From Paracoccaceae bacterium (lineage in GTDB: Bacteria > Pseudomonadota > Alphaproteobacteria > Rhodobacterales > Rhodobacteraceae), in contig JALHOL010000001.1 in the NCBI GenBank assembly GCA_022843025.1, forward strand, positions 310,001 to 374,000: a DNA stretch of 64,000 nucleotides. Direction: 5' to 3'. The translations under genes were made by a program, and so were the position numbers. This document shows positions 42,962 through 50,792 of this stretch, piece by piece. Numbering within the stretch: the stretch's first letter is position 1; every line of letters starts with the position of its first letter. The notes beneath the pieces are model-generated. The model saw only the letters and a program-made list of their open reading frames with translations. It ran no database searches and was not told where the DNA came from.

Positions 42962-43707
42962 GCGAGGGTCCATTCATCGCCTGTGGCGATGGTGCCGGGT
43001 TGCAGGACGGTGGCGTAGAGGCCGAAATCCTGATGCCCGTAGTTGCGTTCAAGGGCGCCGAGCGTGTCGGCGTTGCTGTGGCCGGTGGCGGGTTCGACGG
43101 TGGTGGCCATGCAGCGGGTGATGCGTTCCTGCACATGCAGGATGGCGGTGCCGATGCGGATGTCGCGGCCGACCCAATCCCATTCGGCCCAAGCGGGCGC
43201 GCCGTCGAGCCAGAGGTTGCCACGCCAGCGGTGGATCGACAGATCCTGCCCGATGCGTGTGGAAAGATCGGCAAGGGAGGCGAGGTTGAGGATGGAGATG
43301 GAAGGGAAATCGCTGTCCGTCATGCCGCGACCGGCGGTGACGATGCGGGTGGGCTGGGCGCGGCTTTCCGGGTTCAGCGGGCGGACCCAATCCAGAAAGC
43401 GGGGCGTGTCGGCGGCATCGTCGGGGCGGAAGGTGATCTCGCCCCGGTCGGGGTGGCGCAAGGTGACGGTGGCGGTTGTCGTGTCCAGTTCGGATTCGAT
43501 GGCCATGAGGGCATAGGCCTTGGCCCCGCGTGCGAAGTTCACGCAAGGATTCCAGCCATCGGTCAGCTTGGCGGCATCGTGGGCCACCGCCCAGTGCCTG
43601 TCCCATGGCAAGCATTCGCCCGCAGAAAGACGAACGGACGCGAGCATCTCGCGTCCGTGTCCCTTGATCGGGTGGCGGCAGATATGGGCCAGCCGCCCGC
43701 CTGTCAT
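42958..43707 (-). CDS. MOSC-domain protein
   Basis: A 249-residue protein with an N-terminal MOSC-type beta-barrel region (RLAHICRHPIKGHGREMLASVRLSAGE, read in parts) and a C-terminal MOSC domain (residues about 120-245). In related proteins this binds the molybdenum cofactor or handles sulfur. The usual catalytic cysteine of the MOSC family is suggested by RCMATTVEP. The precise reaction is unknown. It overlaps yidC (ATGA) and yihA (ATGA), so it is translated as part of the yidC-MOSC-yihA set. Confidence 0.82.
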   Translation of the reverse strand: MTGGRLAHICRHPIKGHGREMLASVRLSAGECLPWDRHWAVAHDAAKLTDGWNPCVNFARGAKAYALMAIESELDTTTATVTLRHPDRGEITFRPDDAADTPRFLDWVRPLNPESRAQPTRIVTAGRGMTDSDFPSISILNLASLADLSTRIGQDLSIHRWRGNLWLDGAPAWAEWDWVGRDIRIGTAILHVQERITRCMATTVEPATGHSNADTLGALERNYGHQDFGLYATVLQPGTIATGDEWTLA

Positions 43708-45539
43708 TTCTTGCCCTTCTTGGATTTGTCGGCCACGGGGACCGGTTCCTTTTTCTTCATGCCCGATTTGATGTTGCCAAAGATATCCGGCTTGTGGCCG
43801 TGGCTGCGCATGATGAGATATTGCTGCGAGAAGGTGATGATGTTGTTCGTGATCCAGTAGACCACGAGACCCGAGGCAAAGCCGCCCAGCATGAACATGA
43901 AGATCCAGGGCATCCATGCAAAGACCTGTTGCTGGATCGGGTCAGTGGGCGCGGGGTTCAGCTTCTGTTGCAGCCACATGGTGATGCCCAGAAGGATGGG
44001 CAGGATGCCGATGAAGATCAGCGCCATGAAGCTGCCCTGCACGGGTGCATCCCAGGGCAGGAGGCCGAAGAGGTTGAAGATCGAGGACGGATCAGGGGCC
44101 GAAAGATCGGTGAGCCAGCCGAAGAAGGGGGCGTGGCGCAGTTCGATCGTGACGAAGATCACCTTGTAAAGCGCGAAGAAGATCGGGATCTGGATCAGGA
44201 TCGGCAGACAGCCCGCAGCCGGGTTGACCTTCTTGTCCTTGTAGAGCTGCATCATTTCCTTTTGCAGCTTTTGCTTGTCTTCGCCCGCGCGTTCCTTGAG
44301 CGCCTCAAGCTCTGGCTGCAATTCCTTCATCTTGGCCATGCTGACATAGGATTTGTAGGCCAGCGGCAGGACGAGGAATTTCAGGAAGAAGGTCAGGCCG
44401 ATGATGGCGAGGCCCATATTGCCGATCATGGCGTTGAGCCAGTGCAGCACGGCGAAGATCGGCTTGGTCAGGAAGAAGAACCAGCCCCAGTCGATGGAAT
44501 CGATGAAGCCTGCAATGCCGAGGTCTTTTTCATAGGCGCGGATCGTGGCCCATTCTTTGGCACCGGCGAAGAGGCGGACAGAGGAGGTGACGGTGGCCCC
44601 TGCGGCCAGTTCCTGCACAGGTTTGCGGGTTTCCGTTTGGTAGATGTTGGCGCCCGGAACGTATTTGGTGACGGCCGTGAACGGGGTGCCCTGTTCGGGG
44701 ATCAGCGTGGTCATCCAGTATTTGTCGGTAAAGCCGATCCAGCCATCGGTAGTGGCAGAGACGACTTCGGCCTGCGCGCCTTCGCGTTCGATGACGGGGA
44801 GTTCCATCAGATCGTCGTATTTCTGTTCGGTCAGGGTGCCATCTGTGCGGCTGACCATGCCTTCGTGCAGCACGAAGAAGTTTTGCAGGCCGGTCGGCTG
44901 GCCGTGGCGGGCGACGATGCCATAGGGGAAGAGCGAGACAGCGGTGCCGCCAGCGTTCTGGACCGTGTCGGTGACGGTGAACATAAAGTTGTCATCGACC
45001 GCGATTTCGCGCGTGAAGGTCATGCCCTTGGTGTTGGACCAGGTGAGCGTGACGGGGGCGCCCGGTGACAGGGTGCCGCCTTGGGCGATGCGCCATTCGG
45101 TTTTCGCGCCCGGCACATCATCGGCGGTCAGGCCGGTGCCCGGACCCCAGCCGAACACGGCGTAATAGGGGTGGGCTTCGCCCACGGGCGAGAGCAGGCG
45201 GACGATGGGGGAGTCGGGTTCCAGCGTTTCCTTGTAGCTTTTCAGCGACAGGTCATCGATCCGGCCGCCGAGCAGCGAGATGGAGCCCACCAGTTCCGGG
45301 GTGTCGACCGTCAAGCGCGGGGCTTCGGGCAGGGGTTCTGCGGCCTCGGCCGTGGCGGTGGCGGTCGCGGTGCCTTCGGGCGTGGCGGCGGTTGCCGGTG
45401 CCTCGGTCTGGGTGATGGCCGCAGGGGCGTTGGGATCGACCGGCGGCGCTTCGGGCGGCGGGAAGAGCACGAACCATACGAGGATCACGACGAAGCTCAA
45501 TACGGTTGCGAGGAGGAGGTTCTTGTTCTGATCTTCCAT
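43704..45539 (-). CDS. yidC: Membrane protein insertase YidC
   Basis: A 611-residue inner-membrane insertase. The N-terminal signal anchor (NLLLATVLSFVVILVWFVLFPPP) is followed by an Ala/Thr-rich linker (about 32-70). A large periplasmic beta-domain follows, and then the five-helix Oxa1-like core from about residue 350 with GLAIIGLTFFLKFLVLPLAY and NPAAGCLPILIQIPIFFALYKV (each read separately). It inserts and folds membrane proteins with or without SecYEG. The ATG at 45539 is immediate and fits the family start MEDQNKNLLLA. Confidence 0.97.
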   Translation of the reverse strand: MEDQNKNLLLATVLSFVVILVWFVLFPPPEAPPVDPNAPAAITQTEAPATAATPEGTATATATAEAAEPLPEAPRLTVDTPELVGSISLLGGRIDDLSLKSYKETLEPDSPIVRLLSPVGEAHPYYAVFGWGPGTGLTADDVPGAKTEWRIAQGGTLSPGAPVTLTWSNTKGMTFTREIAVDDNFMFTVTDTVQNAGGTAVSLFPYGIVARHGQPTGLQNFFVLHEGMVSRTDGTLTEQKYDDLMELPVIEREGAQAEVVSATTDGWIGFTDKYWMTTLIPEQGTPFTAVTKYVPGANIYQTETRKPVQELAAGATVTSSVRLFAGAKEWATIRAYEKDLGIAGFIDSIDWGWFFFLTKPIFAVLHWLNAMIGNMGLAIIGLTFFLKFLVLPLAYKSYVSMAKMKELQPELEALKERAGEDKQKLQKEMMQLYKDKKVNPAAGCLPILIQIPIFFALYKVIFVTIELRHAPFFGWLTDLSAPDPSSIFNLFGLLPWDAPVQGSFMALIFIGILPILLGITMWLQQKLNPAPTDPIQQQVFAWMPWIFMFMLGGFASGLVVYWITNNIITFSQQYLIMRSHGHKPDIFGNIKSGMKKKEPVPVADKSKKGKK

Positions 45540-45665
45540 AGGGAGAGACTGCCGCCAATGGTGGAAATGAGTCAGGCCTGCTTCAACAGAAGGGGGGGCG
45601 AAAGGTCAAGGCCTTTCGCCTGTGCGTGCCGGGGGGAGCCGGGAAAGTTGATCGGCGCGGGCGTG

Positions 45666-46547
45666 TCAGCGCAGGGCGGGGGGAAGGCCGATATCGACGT
45701 CGGCGGGGGCGTCGGTGGGGGCCATGCCGGGGGCGAGCGAGAGGAAGTCGAACAGCGCAGGGTCGGCCAGATGCGAGGGGCGGACGTTCATCAGTGCGCG
45801 GAACATGATCTGGCGGCGGCCGGGGGAGCGGGTTTCCCAGTCATCCAGCAGCTTTTTGACCTGCATGCGTTGCAGCCCTTCTTGCGAGCCGCAAAGATCG
45901 CAGGGGATGATGGGATAGTTCATTGCGCGGGCGAACTTTTCGCAATCCGCCTCGGCCACGAAAGACAGCGGGCGGTAGAGCATCAGATCGCCGTCTTCGT
46001 TCAGCAGTTTGGGCGGCATGGCGGCGAGGCGGCCGCCGTGGAAGAGGTTCATGAAGAACGTCTCGAGGATATCATCGCGGTGATGGCCGAGGACGACGGC
46101 GGAGCAGCCCTCTTCGCGGGCGATGCGGTAGAGGTTGCCCCGGCGCAGGCGCGAACAGAGCGCGCAATAGGTGCGGCCCTGCGGAACCTTGTCCATCACG
46201 ATGGAATAGGTGTCCTGATATTCGATGCGGTGGGGGACGCCCATTTTCGTGAGAAATTCAGGGAGCACCGTGGCCGGGAAGCCGGGCTGGCCCTGATCGA
46301 GGTTGCAGGCGAGCAGATCAACAGGAAGAAGGCCGCGCCATTTGAGTTCGTACAGCACGGCGAGAAGGGTATAGCTGTCCTTGCCGCCCGAGAGGCAGAC
46401 AAGCCAGCGGTCGCCCCGGTTGACCATGCCGTAGGTTTCAATCGCTTCGCGCGCCTCACGCACGATGCGTTTGCGGAGTTTCTTGAACTCGGTCGTCGAG
46501 GGCGCGCCGTGGAACAGCGGGTGGATATCGTCGAGATCGTCCAGCAT
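45666..46547 (-). CDS. ttcA: tRNA 2-thiocytidine(32) synthetase TtcA
   Basis: A 293-residue PP-loop ATPase that thiolates cytidine 32 of certain tRNAs with an iron-sulfur cluster. The PP-loop SGGKDS lies near residue 54. The two conserved CxxC motifs are CALC and CDLC, as in TtcA. The segment [19 protein letters not shown] is also diagnostic. The ATG at 46547 gives [13 protein letters not shown]. It is reverse-strand, placed between yidC and the DUF3833 gene. Confidence 0.94.
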   Translation of the reverse strand: MLDDLDDIHPLFHGAPSTTEFKKLRKRIVREAREAIETYGMVNRGDRWLVCLSGGKDSYTLLAVLYELKWRGLLPVDLLACNLDQGQPGFPATVLPEFLTKMGVPHRIEYQDTYSIVMDKVPQGRTYCALCSRLRRGNLYRIAREEGCSAVVLGHHRDDILETFFMNLFHGGRLAAMPPKLLNEDGDLMLYRPLSFVAEADCEKFARAMNYPIIPCDLCGSQEGLQRMQVKKLLDDWETRSPGRRQIMFRALMNVRPSHLADPALFDFLSLAPGMAPTDAPADVDIGLPPALR

Positions 46548-46653
46548 GGGGTTGCTTTCACGCCAATGTGCAGGATGGCTATGCCAGATGGGCGGGCGCG
46601 CGGCAATCCGGCAGGGGTTGTGGCGCGTATTACGGGAAATGGGGGATGGTGTG

Positions 46654-47208
46654 ATGGCAAAGCGGATGATGCGGGCGGGGATAATGCTGGGGGCGCTGGC
46701 GGTGCTGGCGGCCTGTACGGGCAAGCCGTCGCTGGAGGATGCGTCGCTGTCGACCCGCGAGCTGGAGCTGGAAGAGTTCTTTGACGGGCGGCTGGTGGCC
46801 TATGGCCAGTTTCAGGACATTTTCGGCACGGTGCGGCGGCAGTTCGTGGTGAATATCCAAGGCGATTGGGACGGGCAGCGGCTGCGGCTGGTGGAGGATT
46901 TCGTCTATGAGGACGGATCGACCGAACAGCGGGTGTGGACCTTGCGCAAGACAGGCGAGGAGACCTGGGAAGGCACGGCGCCCGGCGTGATCGGGGTGGC
47001 CAAGGGGGTGGAGAAGGGTGACCGGTTCAACTGGCAATACACCATCGACCTGCCGGTGCCTGCGGCGGATGGACCGGCGGAAACGCTGCGGGTCACGTTC
47101 GATGACTGGATGTGGTTGCAGAGCGAGGATCGGCTGTTCAACCGGGCCTATATGAAGCGCTTCGGCGTGGATATCGGGGATGTGTCGATCAGTTTCGAGA
47201 AGTTGTAA
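46654..47208 (+). CDS. DUF3833 lipoprotein
   Basis: A 184-residue lipoprotein. The N-terminus [21 protein letters not shown] is a lipoprotein signal peptide with the lipobox LAAC, so the mature protein would begin at Cys21 and be lipid-anchored. The body ([28 protein letters not shown], read in parts, and [23 protein letters not shown]) matches the DUF3833 family, whose function is unknown. The ATG at 46654 has a GGGGGA SD. It is convergent with yidD. Confidence 0.85.
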   Translation: MAKRMMRAGIMLGALAVLAACTGKPSLEDASLSTRELELEEFFDGRLVAYGQFQDIFGTVRRQFVVNIQGDWDGQRLRLVEDFVYEDGSTEQRVWTLRKTGEETWEGTAPGVIGVAKGVEKGDRFNWQYTIDLPVPAADGPAETLRVTFDDWMWLQSEDRLFNRAYMKRFGVDIGDVSISFEKL

Positions 47209-47214
47209 GGGGAC

Positions 47215-47302
47215 GATTTTTCTGCGAAAAATCTGGGACTGGTGGCGCTGCGCAGGGCGATTTTTCTGCGAAAAATCAGGGGTGATCCTTCTGTGAAGGA
47301 TC
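47215..47302 (+). repeat. Three hairpins with CTGCG/CTGTG loops at the DUF3833-yidD junction
   Basis: GATTTTT-ctgcg-AAAAATC occurs twice (47215-47233 and 47259-47277). A related GATCCTT-ctgtg-AAGGATC follows (47284-47302, inside the 3' end of yidD). The first two have T- and A-runs, so either could act as a terminator for both convergent genes. Confidence 0.75.
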
Positions 47303-47551
47303 AGCGCGGCGGCGGTCATGGTCCGGGTCTGATCCCGGCACGGGATCGTAGCCGTGCCCGCCCCAAGGGTGGCAGCGACAGATGCGGTGGGCGGTGAGAT
47401 AGCCGCCCTTCAGGCCGCCGTGGCGTTCCAGCGCCTCAAGCGCGTAGGCGGAACAGGTGGGCTGAAAGCGGCAGCCGTGGCCGACCCAGGGCGAGAGCAC
47501 CAGACGATAGGCGCGGACGGGCAGCGCGAGGACGCGGGCGAGCGGCGTCAT
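47276..47551 (-). CDS. yidD: Membrane protein insertion efficiency factor YidD
   Basis: A 91-residue small membrane-associated protein. The diagnostic segment PTCSAYALEALERHG follows GCRFQ and precedes HRICRCHPWGGHGYDPVP. YidD assists YidC-dependent insertion. Its start overlaps the rnpA stop (ATGA), giving the conserved rpmH-rnpA-yidD order. The last residues (DPSQKDHP) are encoded by one of the hairpins at the junction, suggesting that the repeat has intruded on the 3' end. Confidence 0.92.
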   Translation of the reverse strand: MTPLARVLALPVRAYRLVLSPWVGHGCRFQPTCSAYALEALERHGGLKGGYLTAHRICRCHPWGGHGYDPVPGSDPDHDRRRADPSQKDHP

Positions 47552-47994
47552 GGTTTGGGGGCGGGCGCGCGGTCGCGGTGGACGCTGTGCAGCGCGGTGG
47601 CAAGATCGTCGAGCAGGTCGGTGAAGGCGCGGGTGACCGTCGCCTCGGGCCGGGCGACGAGGACGTAATCCCAGCCGGGGCGCGCGAGGGCGGGCAGGAC
47701 TTGTTGCGCCACGGCGCGCAGGCGGCGTTTGGCGCGGTTGCGAAAGACGGCGTTGCCGATCTTCTTGGACGCGGTGAAGCCGAGGCGGATGTCGGGGCTG
47801 CCGTCATCGCGGTTGCGGGCTTGCAGCAGGAAGCCGCCCGTGCCTTGCCTGCGGGCCGAGGCGGCGCGCAGGAAATCGGCGCGTTTGCGCAGGGTCTGGG
47901 GTTTCGGTGCGGTATCCGCGCAAAAGGAAACCGCCGGGGGAACCCCGGGCGTTTCGGCATTGCCGCTTTTGCCCGTATCCCTCGGCGGTGTCAT
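47548..47994 (-). CDS. rnpA: Ribonuclease P protein component
   Basis: A 148-residue basic protein subunit of RNase P, which matures tRNA 5' ends. The family motif is KKIGNAVFRNRAKRRLR, preceded by LRKRADFLRAA and followed by DYVLVARP. The start at 47994 adds about 32 low-complexity residues (PPRDTGKSGNAETPGVPPAV) before the conserved core, so a later start cannot be excluded. It follows rpmH by 41 bases, with a small GC hairpin between them (48010-48028). Confidence 0.92.
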   Translation of the reverse strand: MTPPRDTGKSGNAETPGVPPAVSFCADTAPKPQTLRKRADFLRAASARRQGTGGFLLQARNRDDGSPDIRLGFTASKKIGNAVFRNRAKRRLRAVAQQVLPALARPGWDYVLVARPEATVTRAFTDLLDDLATALHSVHRDRAPAPKP

Positions 47995-48035
47995 GGCGTC
48001 ACCTTTTGTCGGCCCGGTTGGCGGGCCGGGAAGGA

Positions 48036-48170
48036 TCAGGCGGACAGCTTCTTGCGGCCCTTGGCGCGGCGGGCGGCCAGCACAAGGCGACCACCTTTGG
48101 TTGCCATGCGGGCGCGGAAGCCATGGCGGCGGCTGCGCACCAGGTTCGACGGTTGGAATGTACGCTTCAT
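48036..48170 (-). CDS. rpmH: Ribosomal protein L34
   Basis: The 44-residue L34, read on the reverse strand from ATG at 48170 to TGA at 48036. The product starts [20 protein letters not shown] and ends GRKKLSA, the canonical very basic L34 with normal length. SD GGAGAG lies six or so bases upstream. It is the first gene of rpmH-rnpA-yidD, driven by the putative promoter at 48240-48268. Confidence 0.97.
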   Translation of the reverse strand: MKRTFQPSNLVRSRRHGFRARMATKGGRLVLAARRAKGRKKLSA

Positions 48171-48239
48171 TGCGGCTCTCCGTAGCGGTCAGGCTGCGCA
48201 AACCCGATGGATTCGAGCGCCATATTATTCGAAGCCCGG

Positions 48240-48268
48240 TCTTTACGGGCGGTTTCGGTGCAAGTCAA
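48240..48268 (-). promoter_or_regulatory. Putative promoter of rpmH-rnpA-yidD
   Basis: On the reverse strand TTGACT (48263-48268) is followed after 17 bases by TAAAGA (48240-48245). It is 70 bases upstream of rpmH. An inverted pair TGCAACATT...AATGTTGCA (48289-48297 and 48318-48326) lies just upstream and may be an operator for this promoter or the divergent VTT gene. Confidence 0.6.
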
Positions 48269-48397
48269 CGCAAGGCGGACCGATTTTCTGCAACATTTCG
48301 CAGCCTGATGGGCGGGGAATGTTGCAAAGGGGGGGCTTGGGTTCAATGCGGCGTGATGCGGCTGGCGGGAAGGGGGGGATTTGGCCATGGTCGGGGC

Positions 48398-49144
48398 ATG
48401 GAAAAGACCGATGCCCCCCGCCCCGTGCCCGATGCCCCCAAAAACCGGGGGCGGATGATTCCCGCGCTGATCCTGTTGGGGGTGGCGATTGTGGGGGCGG
48501 TGTTCCTGCGCGACAGCCTGACCTTTGACGCGCTGGCCGCGCATCGGGAGACGCTGCTGGCGTATCGCGATGCGCATTACGGGTTGGCGGTGGTGGCCTT
48601 TGTGCTGGCCTATGTGGGGATCGTGGCCTTTTCCCTGCCGGGGGCGACGGTGGCTACGCTGACAGGCGGGTTCTTGTTCGGGCTGTTTCCGGGGGTTTTG
48701 TACAACCTGACCGGGGCGACGTTGGGGGCGGTGCTGCTGTTTCTGGCCGCGCGCGCCGGATTCGGCGCTGGGCTGGCGGCCAAGATCGAGATGCAGGGTG
48801 GCAAGGTGGCCAAGCTGCGCGCGGCGCTGGCGCGGAATGAATGGGAAGTGCTGTTCCTGATGCGGGTCACGCCCATCGTGCCGTTCTTCATGGCGAACCT
48901 GATTCCGGCGCTGCTGAATGTGTCGCTGTTCAAGTTCGTGGTGACGACGGCGTTGGGAATCGTGCCGGGGGCTTTGGTCCTTACCTCTGTCGGTTCAGGG
49001 TTGGGCGATGTGTTCGCGACGGGCGGGACGCCGGATTTCGGGGTGTTTCTGGAGCCTTATGTCATCGGGCCGATCATCGGGCTGGTGGCGCTGGGGCTGT
49101 TGCCGATGGTGGTGCGTGCCCTGCGGCGGAAAGAGGAGTTGTGA
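48398..49144 (+). CDS. VTT (TVP38/TMEM64/DedA-like) membrane protein
   Basis: A 248-residue inner-membrane protein with about six hydrophobic segments. The VTT-domain pattern is visible at FSLPGATVATLTGGFLFGLFPGVLY (read in parts), the re-entrant segment FLAARAGFG and the second re-entrant region RVTPIVPFFMANLIPALL. VTT proteins are linked to lipid scrambling or transport in several organisms. The specific role here is unknown. It overlaps or abuts a MerA-like flavoprotein gene with which it is co-oriented, an arrangement that in some bacteria is a gene fusion. Confidence 0.85.
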   Translation: MEKTDAPRPVPDAPKNRGRMIPALILLGVAIVGAVFLRDSLTFDALAAHRETLLAYRDAHYGLAVVAFVLAYVGIVAFSLPGATVATLTGGFLFGLFPGVLYNLTGATLGAVLLFLAARAGFGAGLAAKIEMQGGKVAKLRAALARNEWEVLFLMRVTPIVPFFMANLIPALLNVSLFKFVVTTALGIVPGALVLTSVGSGLGDVFATGGTPDFGVFLEPYVIGPIIGLVALGLLPMVVRALRRKEEL

Positions 49145-49146
49145 GC

Positions 49147-50580
49147 GTGCCAGAGAACAAGTCGGTGATCAGGACGGATATCTGCGTGATCGGGGCCGGG
49201 TCTGGCGGGCTGTCGGTGGCGGCGGGCGCGGTGCAGATGGGCGCGCGGGTCGTGCTGATCGAGGGCGGCGAGATGGGCGGGGATTGCCTGAATGCGGGCT
49301 GCGTGCCGTCAAAGGCGCTGATTGCCGCGGCAGAGGCGGCACAGGCGCAGCGCGGATCGGCGCGGTTCGGCATCGCGGCGGTGGAGCCTGTGGTGGATTT
49401 CGGCGCGGTGAAGGATCATGTGGCGGCGGTGATTGCGGGGATTGCGCCCGTGGACAGCCAAGAGCGATTTGAAGGACTGGGCTGTGTGGTGATCCGGGAT
49501 TGGGCACGGTTTGTATCGCCCAAGGCGGTGGAGGCGGGGGGCAAGCGCATCGTGGCGCGGCGGTTCGTGATTGCCACGGGGTCGCGGGCGGTGGTGCCGC
49601 CGGTGCCGGGGATCGACACGGTGCCCTATCTGACCAACGAGTCGGTCTTCGGTCTGCGCGAGCGGCCGGAGCATCTGCTGATTCTGGGCGGCGGGCCGAT
49701 TGGCATGGAGATGGCGCAGGCGCATCGGCGACTGGGATCAGCGGTGACGGTGATCGAGGCGGGGCGCGCGCTGGGCCGGGAAGACCCGGATGCGGCGGCG
49801 GTGGTGTTGGACCGGCTGCGGGCCGAGGGCGTGGATATCCGCGAGGGGCAGGGGCTGGTACGGATCCGGGCGCTGGAACCGGGGGTGGAGGCGGTGCTGG
49901 CCGATGGCACGGTGATCGCGGGGACGCATCTTCTGGTGGCGGCGGGGCGCAAGGTGATGCTGGAGGGGCTGGGGCTGGAGGCCGCTGGCGTTGCCCATGA
50001 CGCCAAGGGTGTGACGGTGGGGCCGAACCTGCGGTCAACAAGCAACGGCCGCGTCTTTGCGGTGGGTGACGCGGCGGGGGGCGCGCAGTTCACCCATCTG
50101 GCGGGGTATCATGCGGGCATCGTGATCCGGCAGGCGGTGCTGGGCCTGCCTGCCAAGGTGCGGACGGATCATATCCCGCGCGTGACCTATACCGATCCGG
50201 AACTGGCGCAGGTGGGGCCGAGCGAGGCAGAGGCGCGCAAGACATGGGGTGACAAGCTGACGGTGAGCCGGGCGGAGTTTCACCACAATGACCGCGCGCA
50301 GGCGATGCGTGCGGGCGAAGGCTTTGCCAAGGTGATGATCGTCAAGGGCCGCGTGATCGGGGCCACGGTGGTTGGCCCGCATGCGGGCGAGGTGCTGGCG
50401 CCGCTGGCGCTGGCGGTATCGGCGAAGATGAAGGTTGCCACATTGGCCGGGGTGGTGTTGCCCTATCCGACATTGGCGGAGATCGGCAAACGCGCGGCGG
50501 GAACCTATTTCACGCCAAAGCTTTTTGATAACCTTGGGTTGAAGCGTTTTGTGGGGCTGGTGCAGCGTTGGCTGCCTTGA
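49147..50580 (+). CDS. MerA-like pyridine nucleotide-disulfide oxidoreductase
   Basis: A 477-residue FAD-dependent class-I disulfide oxidoreductase. The FAD motif GAGSGG is near the N-terminus, the redox disulfide is Cys47/Cys52 in GGDCLNAGCVPSKA, and the NAD(P) motif is GGGPIGMEMA. The C-terminal dimer domain has LPYPTLAEI where lipoamide dehydrogenase and glutathione reductase have a catalytic His. The tyrosine at that place and the overall pattern resemble mercuric reductase. There is no N-terminal HMA domain and no C-terminal Cys pair, so mercury reduction is unlikely. GTG 49147 is chosen by SD spacing (GAGGAG at 49133-49138); GTG 49141 overlaps the previous stop. Confidence 0.82.
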   Translation: MPENKSVIRTDICVIGAGSGGLSVAAGAVQMGARVVLIEGGEMGGDCLNAGCVPSKALIAAAEAAQAQRGSARFGIAAVEPVVDFGAVKDHVAAVIAGIAPVDSQERFEGLGCVVIRDWARFVSPKAVEAGGKRIVARRFVIATGSRAVVPPVPGIDTVPYLTNESVFGLRERPEHLLILGGGPIGMEMAQAHRRLGSAVTVIEAGRALGREDPDAAAVVLDRLRAEGVDIREGQGLVRIRALEPGVEAVLADGTVIAGTHLLVAAGRKVMLEGLGLEAAGVAHDAKGVTVGPNLRSTSNGRVFAVGDAAGGAQFTHLAGYHAGIVIRQAVLGLPAKVRTDHIPRVTYTDPELAQVGPSEAEARKTWGDKLTVSRAEFHHNDRAQAMRAGEGFAKVMIVKGRVIGATVVGPHAGEVLAPLALAVSAKMKVATLAGVVLPYPTLAEIGKRAAGTYFTPKLFDNLGLKRFVGLVQRWLP

Positions 50581-50615
50581 CCGCCGGGCGGCGCGCCCGT
50601 GGCAGGCGGTGCATT

Positions 50616-50638
50616 TTGGGTATTTGGGCCAAGATGAA
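50616..50638 (+). repeat. 23-bp dispersed element, copy 2
   Basis: Identical over 23 bases to 32018-32040. It lies in the 212-base gap between the MerA-like gene and the sensor kinase gene. I see no gene in that gap. Confidence 0.7.
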
Positions 50639-50792
50639 GGGGCTGGGTGCGCCAGTATCTTTGCACTGAGCCGGCGCAGATTGAGGTGGTGCGCAGATTG
50701 ATGCCTTGTTGCGGCATAAGCGGACCTTAGGGGTTGCGGGCGAGCAAGGGCGATGCGTATTTCAGTAGTTGTAGACAAGGGGCGGGGTTTTC

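Noticed and set aside
48171..48397. Chromosomal origin next to rpmH
   Set aside because: No DnaA boxes (TTATCCACA-like) or AT-rich unwinding region are seen and dnaA is not adjacent; rpmH-rnpA alone does not mark oriC in alphaproteobacteria.
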